From NCBI GenBank assembly GCA_005239165.1, contig RAPG01000014.1:62001-126000 (forward strand): DNA of 64,000 nucleotides. Direction: 5' to 3'. The position numbers and the translations under genes are program-made. A model generated the notes under the pieces. The model did not search any database and was not told the DNA's origin. It saw only the letters and a list, made by a program, of their open reading frames with translations. Positions 33,373 through 43,115 of this stretch are shown piece after piece (within the stretch, counting starts at the first letter, position 1; each line of letters begins with the position of its first letter). The stretch comes from Allopusillimonas ginsengisoli. Its GTDB lineage: Bacteria; Pseudomonadota; Gammaproteobacteria; Burkholderiales; Burkholderiaceae_B.

Positions 33373-36037
33373 TGTTGGTAGAACTAAAACCGCTGTTCGC
33401 GCGCCTGAATCCTTATTGCTCAGCCGCGCTCGAAGGCGCGGCCGGCCTGACCCTGGCACGCAATCACTATGAAATCGGTGTGGAACATATGCTGCGCAGA
33501 TTGCTGGACGATACCGGCAGTGATGTGGTGCGCATACTCGAGCACTTCGAGATCGACCCCTTGCGTCTGGCTGCGCAACTTGACGACACATTGGCCCAAC
33601 TAAAAATGGCAACCCGGGCCGGCCAGTGTTTGCCGCTCTGCTCACCGAATGGGTGCAGGAATCCTGGCTTGCATCGTCCATCACCCTGGGCGAACATCAG
33701 ATACGTGGCGGGGCGCTGCTGCTGGCGCTGGTCGCCCGGTTGGGCTATTACGGAGCCGGCACACAATGGGTAGACACCTTGCGCGGTGTCTCTAAAGAGA
33801 AGTTGACCAGCCACTTCGATGAGATCGTCGCAGGTTCGCCAGAGACCACCCTGCAAGCCGGTGATGCACCCGTCAAATCCGGCACAGCCGCACACAACGA
33901 AGAGGCCATCGGCCAGTTTTGCGAAGACTTCACCATCAAGGCAGCAGCCGGCAAAATCGATCCCGTGTTCGGACGAGACGCCGAGATACGCCAGATGATC
34001 GACATCCTGGCGCGACGCCGCAAGAACAATCCAATATGCGTGGGTGAACCCGGTGTCGGCAAGACTGCTGTGGTCGAAGGCCTGGCCCTGCGTATCGTCA
34101 ATGACGATGTCCCTGATTTTCTGCGTGGCACACGTTTGCTGGGCCTGGATTTGGGCCTGCTCGAGGCGGGCGCCAGCGTCAAGGGGGAATTCGAAAAACG
34201 ACTGCGGGGCGTCATCGACGAGATCAAGGCATCGGCGCAACCCACCATTCTGTTTATTGACGAAGCCCACATGCTGATAGGCGCCGGCGGGCAGAGCGGG
34301 GGCGGAGACGCCGCCAATCTTCTCAAACCCGCGCTGGCACGTGGCGAATTGCGCACCATTGCCGCAACCACCTGGTCAGAATACAAAAAATACTTCGAGA
34401 AAGACGCGGCATTGGCCCGGCGCTTCCAGCTAGTCAAGCTTGAAGAGCCCGACGTAGCAACGGCGGTGCAAATACTACGGGGTCTTAAGGGTGCTTACGA
34501 GTCGGCCCATGGCGTAATCGTGCGTGACGATGCCATCGTCGCAGCAGCCGAACTAGCCAGTCGTTACATCACCGGTCGCCTGCTGCCTGACAAAGCTGTA
34601 GACCTGCTCGATACAGCGGCGGCGCGGGTACGGATAGGCATGGGGATCAAACCAGCTGAACTGGAGCGGCTGGAGCGGCACCTGGCGGGGCTGGAGCGCG
34701 AGCGCACGGCCCTGCAGCGGGAACTCGGGTACGACCCTCGCGCCCACAGCGCGCGCCTGGCTGCCATTGCCCAGGAAACCACCGATACACAGGCCAGCCA
34801 CAATACCTTGCATGATCGCTGGCAGAAACAAAAAGAAGCCGCCGAGCAGGTCGTTGCCCTGCGTGTGCAGATAGACGAGTCGCCTGAGGATCAAGGCTTG
34901 CAGACCCAACTGCAGGCAGCCGGGGAAAATCTGGCCGAACTACAGGGCGATGACCCCTTAATCTTCATCGAGGCAGACCCTGATGCCGTGGCGCGCGTTG
35001 TGTCTGACTGGACAGGCGTGCCTCTGGGCAAAATGCAGCGCGATGCCGTCGGCGGAATTCTGTCACTGGCGGACAACATCAAAACACGCATACACGGCCA
35101 GGACCACGCCGTGGATAAAATCACGGCTGCCGTCAAGGCTGCACAGTCAGGTCTGCGAGATCCAAGCCAGCCGACGGGTATTTTCCTGCTGGTCGGGCCT
35201 TCAGGCGTCGGCAAGACCGAAACTGCGCTGGCTGTGGCTGACCAATTGTTTGGTGGTGAACAATCGCTGGTGTCAGTCAATATGAGCGAATTCCAGGAAA
35301 AGCACACCATCAGCCGTCTGGTCGGCTCGCCTCCGGGGTACGTCGGCTATGGCGAAGGCGGAATACTGACCGAGGCCGTACGCAAGCGTCCTTATTCTGT
35401 GGTGTTGCTGGACGAGGTCGAAAAAGCGCATCCAGACGTGCTCAACCTGTTTTATCAGGTGTTCGACAAGGGCACTTTGTCCGACGGCGAAGGACGCATC
35501 ATCGACTTCAGCAATACGGTGGTGTTCCTGACAAGTAACCTGGCAACCGATGAAATTCAGGCATTAACACGCGAAGGCCGACCCGAGCCCGACGCCGTAT
35601 CTGAGGCCATCCATCCTCTGCTGGCCAAATACTTCAAGCCTGCACTGCTTGCCCGCATGACAGTCGTGCCTTATTACACGCTACCGCCGGCCTACCTGAC
35701 GAGCATCGTGAACTTAAAGCTGGGACGACTGGCACAGCGCCTGGCAGCCGCCAACCGCATCACCCTGAATTTCTCAACCGAAGTCGCAGAGACCATCGCC
35801 GCCCGATGCACAGAAGTGGACAGCGGAGCGCGTAACATCGACTTCATATTGGGCAAAAGCCTGACACCGGCGCTTTCAGATGTCGTGCTGACGGCCATGG
35901 CCCAGGGTCGCAGTCTGAACACGCTGCTCGTCAGCACCGGCGAGGACGGCACCTGGGCTATTGAACCCGAGTTTGACATGACCGAAGAGCCTACTGAGTC
36001 TGGTAGCGATGTCTCGCTGCAGGAGTCGGCGGGATGA
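33369..36037 (+). pseudogene. tssH: T6SS sheath-recycling ATPase TssH/ClpV, split by an apparent one-base frameshift
   Basis: AAA+ unfoldase that disassembles the contracted sheath. The N-terminal part (33369 to about 33605: LVELKPLFARLNPYCSAALE ... DDTLAQLK) is in one frame. From about 33605 the family sequence NGNPGRPVFAALLTEWVQ continues in the -1 frame to 36037. The join falls at a run of five A (33602-33606); a sixth A would restore a single frame of about 889 residues, the normal ClpV size. Both AAA domains follow intact: GEPGVGKTAVVEG and GPSGVGKTETALA Walker A motifs, with DEAHMLIGAG and LLDEVEKAHPDV. Sequencing error, true mutation or programmed frameshifting are all possible. A GTG at 33626 could start the second part alone. 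Confidence 0.85.
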
Positions 36038-38388
36038 CAGAAAGCACTTACGATTACAGGCTGCAGTGCGATACGCTGCAGGCGATGGTGCCAGACCAGA
36101 ACATTTTGGTGACGCAATGGCACGGCACTGAAGCGGTCTCGCAGCTATATCGCTTCACAATCACCGTGGCCATACCCCCTGCAGACCTGCCTCTGGAGAA
36201 GCTGCTGGATCAGCCGGCAACCTTGCAACTGCGTCATCCGGATGGCGCCACAGCACGCTGGCACGGCATCATTACCCAAGCCGGGCAGCATGGGCATGAC
36301 GAAAACTACGATTACTACCAACTGATCCTCGAACCGCGCATGGCGCGCCTGGGTCTGCGCCAATGGTCGGATATTTATCTGGACCAGCAGCTCAATGACT
36401 TAATTGTGACGCTGCTCAAAGAAGCGCAACTTACCGAGCAATATGCCAGTGACAACGCCCCCTACGACTATCGCATTACGATAACTGATCAGGATCTGGC
36501 CCAGATGCGCAGACCCTTTACTTGCCAGTTCGAAGAAAGTTGCCTGCATTTTCTGATGCGCAAGCTGGAATTCTATGGTGTGTACTTCTGGTTCGAACAG
36601 GGCGAAGACCGCGAATCCATCGTCTTCTGCAACGACGCCAGCCAGCAGCCCATCGAAGCGGGCAACGCCATTTATTACCCCAAGGGTGCGCTTGATCCCG
36701 ACATACGACGGGTGGTGGTCACACGCATGGACAGGCATGTGACCATGCAGCCCGCCACTTTGTCGCTGCACGCACTGCACAACTACAACAACACGGCTAT
36801 TGACCTGGCGTCCACCACCAGTGTGTCAGGTGTGCCCACTGGCAGAGGCGATACGCAATCCGTCACCGATTTCTTCTCTGTGGTGGACAGTGATAGCGGT
36901 GGTGGTTCGAATGGCGTGCCAGGCGATACTCTGGCCACATGGCGGTCACAAGAACTTGCCTGCCAGACTTTGCAGATACACGGTGAGGCACGAACACCCG
37001 GAGTGTTGGCCGGCCATTTTCTGGCTGTTTCAGCGCCTGATCTGCTGGCAGATGCGAGCCAATACTACATCGTTCACGTCGAGCACGAAGGCATCCAGAC
37101 CCTGGAAACCTCGCCAGGCAGCGATGAGCTACCCTACCGGGCCCGCTTTACAGCCTTGCCGCGCTGGCGAGACCAGACAAACCAGAGTGATGTGGTGCAG
37201 TTCCGGCCGCAGCGTCTGACGCCTGTGCCGCGAGTAGCGCGGCTCATCACGGGTTTTGTCGACATGGACAACGAGGCGGGGCCCAAGCGCTATGCGCAAC
37301 CCGATGAGCAGGGTCGCTACAAGATTCGTCTTACCTTCGCCCGAAACAATCATGGCGCCTACAAGAATTCTGCCTGGTTGCGCCAGAGTACACAGTATGC
37401 AGCCGGCGCGCCCCAAAGCGAACTGAAGAAAGCCGGCATGCATTTCCCGTTGCGTGAAGGTACGGAAGTACTGATTGCCTTTCTGAATGAAGACCCAGAT
37501 CTGCCGGTTATTGTTGGCAGTCTGCCTAATGTCGAGGCTCCCAGCGTCGTCAGTCAGAGCAACGCGCGCGAACACCTCATACGCACCCCGGGCGGCAGCG
37601 GCCTGTCTATTGTGGATGGCGGATCAGGTGAGGACGAGGATGAATCTCAGATTTGTCTTTCTACGCCTATGACAAACGCAAAGCTGACCTTGGGTACCGT
37701 GGAGCCGGATAACGGATTTCAACTGCGTACCGACGCAACTGGCGAGATACATGCAGGTGAGAATTTGCTGATCGAAGCGCCAGGCAAGTACAAGTTGTCG
37801 ACCAGCACAGACCACACAGTACATCAGGTGTTTTATGGGGTCCGAGCCAGTGAGGATCTCGCGGCTGTTAGTTCTGTGACCCTAGGGGCCTCTTCGACCG
37901 TTAACGCCGGGGCCAAGTTCCTTGGTACGCTCGGCGGCTCTTTTTCTGCCTCGTTGGCATACACAAAAGATTTTAAACCGAGCGAGACGAGAGCCGTCTG
38001 GAACAACAGGTACACCCTTGGAAAAAATTTCAGGGAAACACTTTTGAAGGTGTCACGCACAAGCAAGGCAAGCTCAACAACAACGCTTGAGTACAAGGTC
38101 CTGGCATATAGCAAGTGCGAGATCGAATCTCCCGCATCAGTCGAATTGAAGTCAACAGGTGCCACACTCAATGTTAAACCCAGCGTCATTGATCTCAGCA
38201 CATCACTCGGCGCCATTAATTTTAAAAGTACTAAATTTCTTGCGGATGTATCTTCTTCGATTGATTTAAAAACACAAGCTAGCTCACTCGAACTCGGAAG
38301 CGGGGTAACCGTGAAATCAACGGGCGTCCTGAAAATGAGTGCAACAGGCGTCGCAAAGATGGACGGTAATCTGATTCAAATCGGATAG
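36034..38388 (+). CDS. vgrG: T6SS spike protein VgrG (TssI) with distinctive C-terminal extension
   Basis: Trimeric spike at the tip of the Hcp tube. The 784 residues hold the gp27-like base (about 20-370; VTQWHGTEAVSQLYRFTITV, RPFTCQFEESCLHFLMRKLEFYGVYFWFEQ), the gp5-like OB-fold with RYKIRLTF and LREGTEVLIAFLNEDPDLPVIVGSLPN (about 410-500), and a C-terminal beta-helix extension (about 510-784) with DUF2345-like DATGEIHAGENLLIEAPGKY. The last ~180 residues are a Ser/Thr/Lys-rich stretch with more AT-rich codons than the rest, suggesting an exchanged tip module. No enzymatic domain is recognised in it. Start overlaps clpV by 4 nt. Confidence 0.96.
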   Translation: MTESTYDYRLQCDTLQAMVPDQNILVTQWHGTEAVSQLYRFTITVAIPPADLPLEKLLDQPATLQLRHPDGATARWHGIITQAGQHGHDENYDYYQLILEPRMARLGLRQWSDIYLDQQLNDLIVTLLKEAQLTEQYASDNAPYDYRITITDQDLAQMRRPFTCQFEESCLHFLMRKLEFYGVYFWFEQGEDRESIVFCNDASQQPIEAGNAIYYPKGALDPDIRRVVVTRMDRHVTMQPATLSLHALHNYNNTAIDLASTTSVSGVPTGRGDTQSVTDFFSVVDSDSGGGSNGVPGDTLATWRSQELACQTLQIHGEARTPGVLAGHFLAVSAPDLLADASQYYIVHVEHEGIQTLETSPGSDELPYRARFTALPRWRDQTNQSDVVQFRPQRLTPVPRVARLITGFVDMDNEAGPKRYAQPDEQGRYKIRLTFARNNHGAYKNSAWLRQSTQYAAGAPQSELKKAGMHFPLREGTEVLIAFLNEDPDLPVIVGSLPNVEAPSVVSQSNAREHLIRTPGGSGLSIVDGGSGEDEDESQICLSTPMTNAKLTLGTVEPDNGFQLRTDATGEIHAGENLLIEAPGKYKLSTSTDHTVHQVFYGVRASEDLAAVSSVTLGASSTVNAGAKFLGTLGGSFSASLAYTKDFKPSETRAVWNNRYTLGKNFRETLLKVSRTSKASSTTTLEYKVLAYSKCEIESPASVELKSTGATLNVKPSVIDLSTSLGAINFKSTKFLADVSSSIDLKTQASSLELGSGVTVKSTGVLKMSATGVAKMDGNLIQIG

Positions 38389-38404
38389 TGTCAAGGAAAC
38401 GAAA

Positions 38405-41065
38405 ATGCATATCCACAAACCCGATGACACACTCTTGCTGCTTGGCTATGGCTGCCAGGCCGGGCAGCCTGCGTTGACGGCGACTGTGGGCTATATATGC
38501 GGCATGGACGGCGTCCGTGTGCCTGAAAGCGAAGCCTGGAAATGGCTAGTGTCTTTGTTTCCCGATGAGCCATTTGATCTGGGCGAGAAAAAAGCCAGAG
38601 GCGGATTCGGCGTGGCGGGCGATGCCTGCGCGCAAGCCGGCACACAGGTAGACGGGCTTACTGTGCGCGCTGGCGTGGGTTCTCTGGAAGGGCGTGTGCT
38701 TGTTCAGGGTGATCGTCACTGGACAAGTACCGCAACTGGCTGGAGGGCCACTATCTCCCAGCCCTTCGAGCGCACGCCCATAGGCCTTGCACACGCCTAT
38801 GGTGGCGCTGAATGGCGTGACAACCCGTTTGGTCGCGGTTATGCAAGCGGCAGGACCGTTTACGAGGGCATGCCCTTGCCCAATGTGGAACGGCCTGATC
38901 AACCGATACTGAAGCCGTCCGATACTCCGGCCACTGCCACATTGGGGGCCCAGCCCCAGGGCAGTGCTGCGCGCGACCGTTGGCTGGGCACTATGGACCG
39001 AGTCTGGGCCAGTCAGCGCCTGCCCTGGTTGCCAGACGATACCGATGATCGCTGGTACGACCGCTTTGATTCTGAGCAATGCCAGTCAGCCTATTGGCGC
39101 GGCGACGAACCCTGGTTTGCCGAGAACATGCATCCGCAGCACAGCCTGATGCAAGGCAAACTGCCGGGCCTGCGCCCGCGTCTTTTAATGCGCACCGTCG
39201 CCCGGCCCGACCATCATGCAGAGCTGCATCTGGAGCTGGACACAGTATGGCTTATGCCTAACGACGAAAGAGTCATTGTGCTGTACCGGGCGCAAACCGC
39301 CGTCCTGCGCGAAGATGCCAAAGACGTTCTGGGGTTGGCGGTGTTCACAGAAAATCTGGCAGACACGCCACAGCCCCTGACATACTGGTCCCATAATTGG
39401 ACGCAAGCGCTGGAGCCCACGCATACAGCTCCTGTGCCGGTGCCGGCGCCGCTAAATTCAGAAACACTGGCGCAACTACAAACCGATGGCGAGCAGGCTG
39501 AACAAGAGGCAGCTGCATTTCAGGCTTCGCTGGAACAAGAAGTTGATCAAGAATTTAAGACGGCCGAGGCCGAAGTAGAAGCCCACCTGCGCGCCCAAGG
39601 TTTAGACCTGAAGACACTCAAAGCACAAGCGGCCCAGGCCGATACAGGCGGGTTGCAACCGCCCGATCTGTCTCCATTAGATTTACCCTCCGAACCTCAC
39701 GCCTATGAAGCCGCCTTGCGCGCACATATTGACGGCGAATTTACACAGGCAGAAGCTGAAGTACGCAACTTTGTGGAGAAGCAAGGCCTCGACCTGGACG
39801 CCTTGAAAGCCCAGGCGGCGGCCAACCCTTCCATGCCAGACGACACCGCTGCATTCGCGCAACTGATCGGCTTGCTGCCGGGCCCGGAGTCCAAGCGTCA
39901 GGCCTCTATACAGGAGTTTACGCAGTTCCAACAAGAAATGGATGGGCTTGAGACCACGCTGCAAAGCGAATTCAAACAGGCCGAACAAGAAGCGGCTGCC
40001 AAGGCTGCACAGGCTGGAGCTTATGCTGAACCCAAAATACACCTGAACGGACTGCCAGAGGGCCCACGCGAGCGCTTGACGCGCGATGCCCTGCTGGGCC
40101 GGGCACAAGCCGGCGCATCCGCAGCCTGGACGGAGCTACAAGACCTGGACCTGTCCGGCCAGAATCTGGGGGGCCTGGATTTGCGAGGTTCCATACTGCG
40201 TGGCTGCAATCTGCAAGGCGCGCTGTTGGTGAAGGCCGACCTTGCAGATGCACTGCTTGAGCACTGCAAGCTCGGCGCCGCCGATCTTCAGAGTATAAGT
40301 TTTACACAGGCTCAGCTTGATTCCTGCGATATGCAAGGCGCACAGCTGGCCAAGGCCGATTTCTCCCTGGCCCGCATCACAACGTGTATTTTCGACAAGG
40401 CCGATCTGACAGGTAGTAGCTGGGACGGTGCTCAGGCACAAGACTGCAGCTTCGAAACCGTGCAGCTCAAGCAGGCGACAGGGCCGCGCGCCCAGTTCAC
40501 ACAATGCCGCATGCCCTGTGCTGACGCAACAGCAAGCCGCTTTGAGAAAGCTGAATTCGAGCAATGCACCCTGGACGGGGCCATTTTCAACCGGGCACAG
40601 CTGTCAGGCGCAACGTTGCTGGCATGTCAGGCTTCACACGCCCAGTTCGATGGCGCCAACCTGCAGGGCCTGCGCACTATGCAGAAGACGCAACTGGACA
40701 AGGCCAATCTGCATGGTGCAGATTTGCGAGACGCCAGCTTACAGAACACATCGCTGGTGCAGGCAGTGCTGCGCGAAGCGCAACTGGATCGTGCACTGGT
40801 CAAAGAGTGCGACCTGAGCGGCACCGATGCCTGGCGCATGGTAGCGCGCGCCGCAGACTTTACGGACAGCAAGATCAACGGGTCTAGTTGGCGCGGCGTT
40901 AACCTGATGCAATCCATTTTGCGAGAGGCCAGCTTGCTGGATACCGACTTGACGGGCGCCAATCTGCATGACACCCAGACTCGCACGGCTAGTGTCCAGG
41001 GCTTGCAGCTCGAAGGGGCACTACTGACACGCTGCCGCCTGTTACAGGAGTACGACCGTGCATGA
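38405..41065 (+). CDS. DUF2169 / pentapeptide-repeat fusion, likely T6SS adaptor or effector-related
   Basis: An 886-residue fusion. Residues about 1-330 match DUF2169, found next to vgrG genes and shown in Agrobacterium to act as an effector chaperone. About 355-560 is an Ala/Glu/Gln-rich coiled coil with two related segments (EVDQEFKTAEAEVEAHLRAQ and HIDGEFTQAEAEVRNFVEKQ). About 575-880 is a pentapeptide-repeat right-handed beta-helix: LSGQNLGGLDLRGSILRG and many A(D/N)LxxA units follow. No signal peptide. It lies 16 nt after vgrG and overlaps the next pentapeptide gene, so it is part of the VgrG cassette. Whether the helix is cargo, tip protein or chaperone part is open. Confidence 0.88.
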   Translation: MHIHKPDDTLLLLGYGCQAGQPALTATVGYICGMDGVRVPESEAWKWLVSLFPDEPFDLGEKKARGGFGVAGDACAQAGTQVDGLTVRAGVGSLEGRVLVQGDRHWTSTATGWRATISQPFERTPIGLAHAYGGAEWRDNPFGRGYASGRTVYEGMPLPNVERPDQPILKPSDTPATATLGAQPQGSAARDRWLGTMDRVWASQRLPWLPDDTDDRWYDRFDSEQCQSAYWRGDEPWFAENMHPQHSLMQGKLPGLRPRLLMRTVARPDHHAELHLELDTVWLMPNDERVIVLYRAQTAVLREDAKDVLGLAVFTENLADTPQPLTYWSHNWTQALEPTHTAPVPVPAPLNSETLAQLQTDGEQAEQEAAAFQASLEQEVDQEFKTAEAEVEAHLRAQGLDLKTLKAQAAQADTGGLQPPDLSPLDLPSEPHAYEAALRAHIDGEFTQAEAEVRNFVEKQGLDLDALKAQAAANPSMPDDTAAFAQLIGLLPGPESKRQASIQEFTQFQQEMDGLETTLQSEFKQAEQEAAAKAAQAGAYAEPKIHLNGLPEGPRERLTRDALLGRAQAGASAAWTELQDLDLSGQNLGGLDLRGSILRGCNLQGALLVKADLADALLEHCKLGAADLQSISFTQAQLDSCDMQGAQLAKADFSLARITTCIFDKADLTGSSWDGAQAQDCSFETVQLKQATGPRAQFTQCRMPCADATASRFEKAEFEQCTLDGAIFNRAQLSGATLLACQASHAQFDGANLQGLRTMQKTQLDKANLHGADLRDASLQNTSLVQAVLREAQLDRALVKECDLSGTDAWRMVARAADFTDSKINGSSWRGVNLMQSILREASLLDTDLTGANLHDTQTRTASVQGLQLEGALLTRCRLLQEYDRA

Positions 41066-42008
41066 GTCGACACACAGCCCCCCGGATCTGATCGGTCTGC
41101 TGCGTCGCGGCGGCCAACTAGACACCAACCTGTTAGTGCAGGCGGACTTGCGCGATGCGGACTTGTCCGGCGTACGATTCGAGGGCTTGAATCTGACCGG
41201 CACCCGTCTGGATGGTGCGAAGCTGGCTGGCAGTGCCTGGAGCCATTGCCAGCTCAGCCAAACATGCCTGGACGGCGCCATACTTAGTAATGCGAATTTC
41301 AGCGACTGCAAAGCAACACAGACTAGTCTGCGTGGTGCACTGCTGGATCGTGCCTGGATGCAGAATACCGAATGGCTACACTGCGATTTCCGTAAGGCCG
41401 ACCTGACGCGCCTTGCGGCGCTTCACAGCGTCTTTCGCGACTGCACCATGCAAACAGCCATCATTGCTGAAGCCTGGTTGTCGCAATGTACGCTGCAGGA
41501 TATGGATCTTGCCGGCGTGTGCTGGGACAAAGTTCATTTACCCGATAGTGTTCTGCAACGCTGTTCACTTGCTGGCGCTACCTTGTCGCAATGTTCCTTC
41601 AACCGTGTCCAGGCCTGCGGCATAGACTTGCACAATGCGCAGGCTCCGGGCCTGTCGCTGCATCGGGCCGTACTGGATGACGCCTGCTTTGATGGCGCCC
41701 TGCTGAATGCCGCCGTTTTTGATATGGCGCGCCTGGACCATGCCACCTTGCGGGGCGCTTCGCTGCGCAGCGCACGTTTCTACGGGGCCACTTCGCAGGC
41801 CATCGACTTTACCGGCAGCCAGATGGTGTACGCAGACCTGTCGCACTTTCGCGCCATCAACGCTGACTTTTCTCAAACCAACCTTACGGGTGCCTCGCTC
41901 CACGCCGCTGAATTACCCAGTGCGCTGTGGCGCGACACCATCCTGGACAACGTAAGGCGCGACGATGAGCTGCTGCGGGAAGCAGAGCTCTGGCATCCCG
42001 CCGTCTGA
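41058..42008 (+). CDS. Pentapeptide-repeat protein of the VgrG cassette
   Basis: A 316-residue protein made almost wholly of pentapeptide repeats (LLVQADLRDADLSGVRFEGL and similar to about residue 300), predicted to fold as a right-handed quadrilateral beta-helix. Some repeats carry Cys or Trp at the outward positions (SHCQLSQTCLDGA, NTEWLHCDF). The GTG at 41058 is the start: AGGAG is eight nt upstream and the following gene order is tight; it overlaps the stop of the preceding gene. Function unknown; homologues of the fold include DNA-mimic gyrase inhibitors, but no such role is shown here. Confidence 0.88.
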   Translation: MHESTHSPPDLIGLLRRGGQLDTNLLVQADLRDADLSGVRFEGLNLTGTRLDGAKLAGSAWSHCQLSQTCLDGAILSNANFSDCKATQTSLRGALLDRAWMQNTEWLHCDFRKADLTRLAALHSVFRDCTMQTAIIAEAWLSQCTLQDMDLAGVCWDKVHLPDSVLQRCSLAGATLSQCSFNRVQACGIDLHNAQAPGLSLHRAVLDDACFDGALLNAAVFDMARLDHATLRGASLRSARFYGATSQAIDFTGSQMVYADLSHFRAINADFSQTNLTGASLHAAELPSALWRDTILDNVRRDDELLREAELWHPAV

Positions 42009-42027
42009 TTATCTTTGTGAGCGAGAC

Positions 42028-42690
42028 ATGAACACAACAACGATGCCAGCTAGCGCGCCTGATGCGACCGCTGCCAGCGAAGTGCCACACAGTCACAGCC
42101 CCGCACGCCAATATCACGCCCAGGTGCTGATGTACGACGGACGCCGCTACTGCGTGTTGACTGAAGAGGGCTGCTTCTGGGTTGTGGCTGCGGCCGGCTG
42201 TCTGCTGCAACCTGCCGTGGCAGATACGGTGCTGGTAAGCATCGTGGGCGCAAGCGGATACGTACTGAATGTGCTGGAGCGCGCCCAACCCGATCACGAC
42301 GCCGTGGTTGCTCTTCCAGGCACCTTGCGCCTGCAGGCAGAAAAAGTGGAAATTGCTGCGCGAAAAGGGCTGAATATTGACGCAGGTACATGCCTGCATT
42401 TCAAGGCAAGTACCGCACGCATGCATTATCAGACGCTGGACATGGAAGGCAGTAGCCTGCACACCCGCTGGACACACCGCACGGACGTGGCCAAACAGCG
42501 TATTGATATTGCTTCATACAGCGAAACCCACAGAGGGCGAAGCATACGGCGCATCAGTGGACATGAAGAAGTCACGACCGCATCCTATCGCCAGACTGTG
42601 ACGCGCGACTGGACCTTGAGCGCCGGCACAGCCAGTCTGGTTGGCCACTATCGCGTCGCGATCGACGGTAATTCTGTACAGATCGGCTAG
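42028..42690 (+). CDS. DUF3540 family protein of the T6SS cassette
   Basis: A 220-residue protein from the ATG at 42028. The N-terminal half has an OB-like beta pattern (YHAQVLMYDGRRYCVLTEEG, VADTVLVSIVGASGYVLNVLER), and the C-terminal half resembles the VgrG spike repeats (LRLQAEKVEIAARKGLNIDA ... YRVAIDGNSVQIG, the same ending as VgrG's NLIQIG). This matches DUF3540, regularly found between pentapeptide proteins and DUF4150 PAAR-like proteins. It may extend or cap the spike. Confidence 0.85.
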   Translation: MNTTTMPASAPDATAASEVPHSHSPARQYHAQVLMYDGRRYCVLTEEGCFWVVAAAGCLLQPAVADTVLVSIVGASGYVLNVLERAQPDHDAVVALPGTLRLQAEKVEIAARKGLNIDAGTCLHFKASTARMHYQTLDMEGSSLHTRWTHRTDVAKQRIDIASYSETHRGRSIRRISGHEEVTTASYRQTVTRDWTLSAGTASLVGHYRVAIDGNSVQIG

Positions 42691-42699
42691 GAGAATTTC

Positions 42700-43104
42700 A
42701 TGTTTGCACTGACCATCGCCGGCGCACAAGCCGTAGCCACTGTACCGGATGTCTGCCTGACACCCGCAGTACCCTCGCCAATCCCTATCCCCTATCCAAA
42801 CCTGGCTTCGACCAGCATGGCAGACCCGGGATCCATCGTCGACAACGTACTGATTGTCGCCATGCCTGCACTGAATCTGTCCAGCAAGATACTAATGAGC
42901 AATGGGGACCAGGGCGGCACGGCGGGCGGTGGCGTAGTCAGCCACCGCATTATGGGCGAAACCCGGTTCACGATGGGCAGCACCAAGGTGATGATAGGCG
43001 GTAAGCCCGGCGTACGGCTGTCGTGCATGACCACGCACAACAACTTCAACACCACCGGGCTGGTTGCTGCGCCCAGCCAGACTACTGTCATGTTGATGAG
43101 CTAA
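42700..43104 (+). CDS. DUF4150 PAAR-like spike-tip protein
   Basis: A 134-residue protein with the PAAR-like DUF4150 pattern: PDVCLTPAVPSPIPIPYPNLA near the N-terminus, then MSNGDQGGTAGGGVVSHRIMGETRFTMGSTKV (read in parts) and a short end. It should form the sharp tip that sits on the VgrG spike or on the DUF3540 extension. No toxin domain is fused to its C-terminus, unlike many DUF4150 proteins. GGAG precedes the ATG by eight nt, and tssJ begins 11 nt after the stop. Confidence 0.88.
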   Translation: MFALTIAGAQAVATVPDVCLTPAVPSPIPIPYPNLASTSMADPGSIVDNVLIVAMPALNLSSKILMSNGDQGGTAGGGVVSHRIMGETRFTMGSTKVMIGGKPGVRLSCMTTHNNFNTTGLVAAPSQTTVMLMS

Positions 43105-43115
43105 GGAGGCCAGAC

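Noticed and set aside
34983..35285. Plus-strand 100-residue frame inside the ClpV second AAA domain
   Set aside because: Shadow frame of conserved sequence, without its own signals.
33626..36037. Independent start of ClpV at the GTG of 33626
   Set aside because: It would remove the N-terminal region that is present in the other frame and matches ClpV; a frameshift explains the data better.
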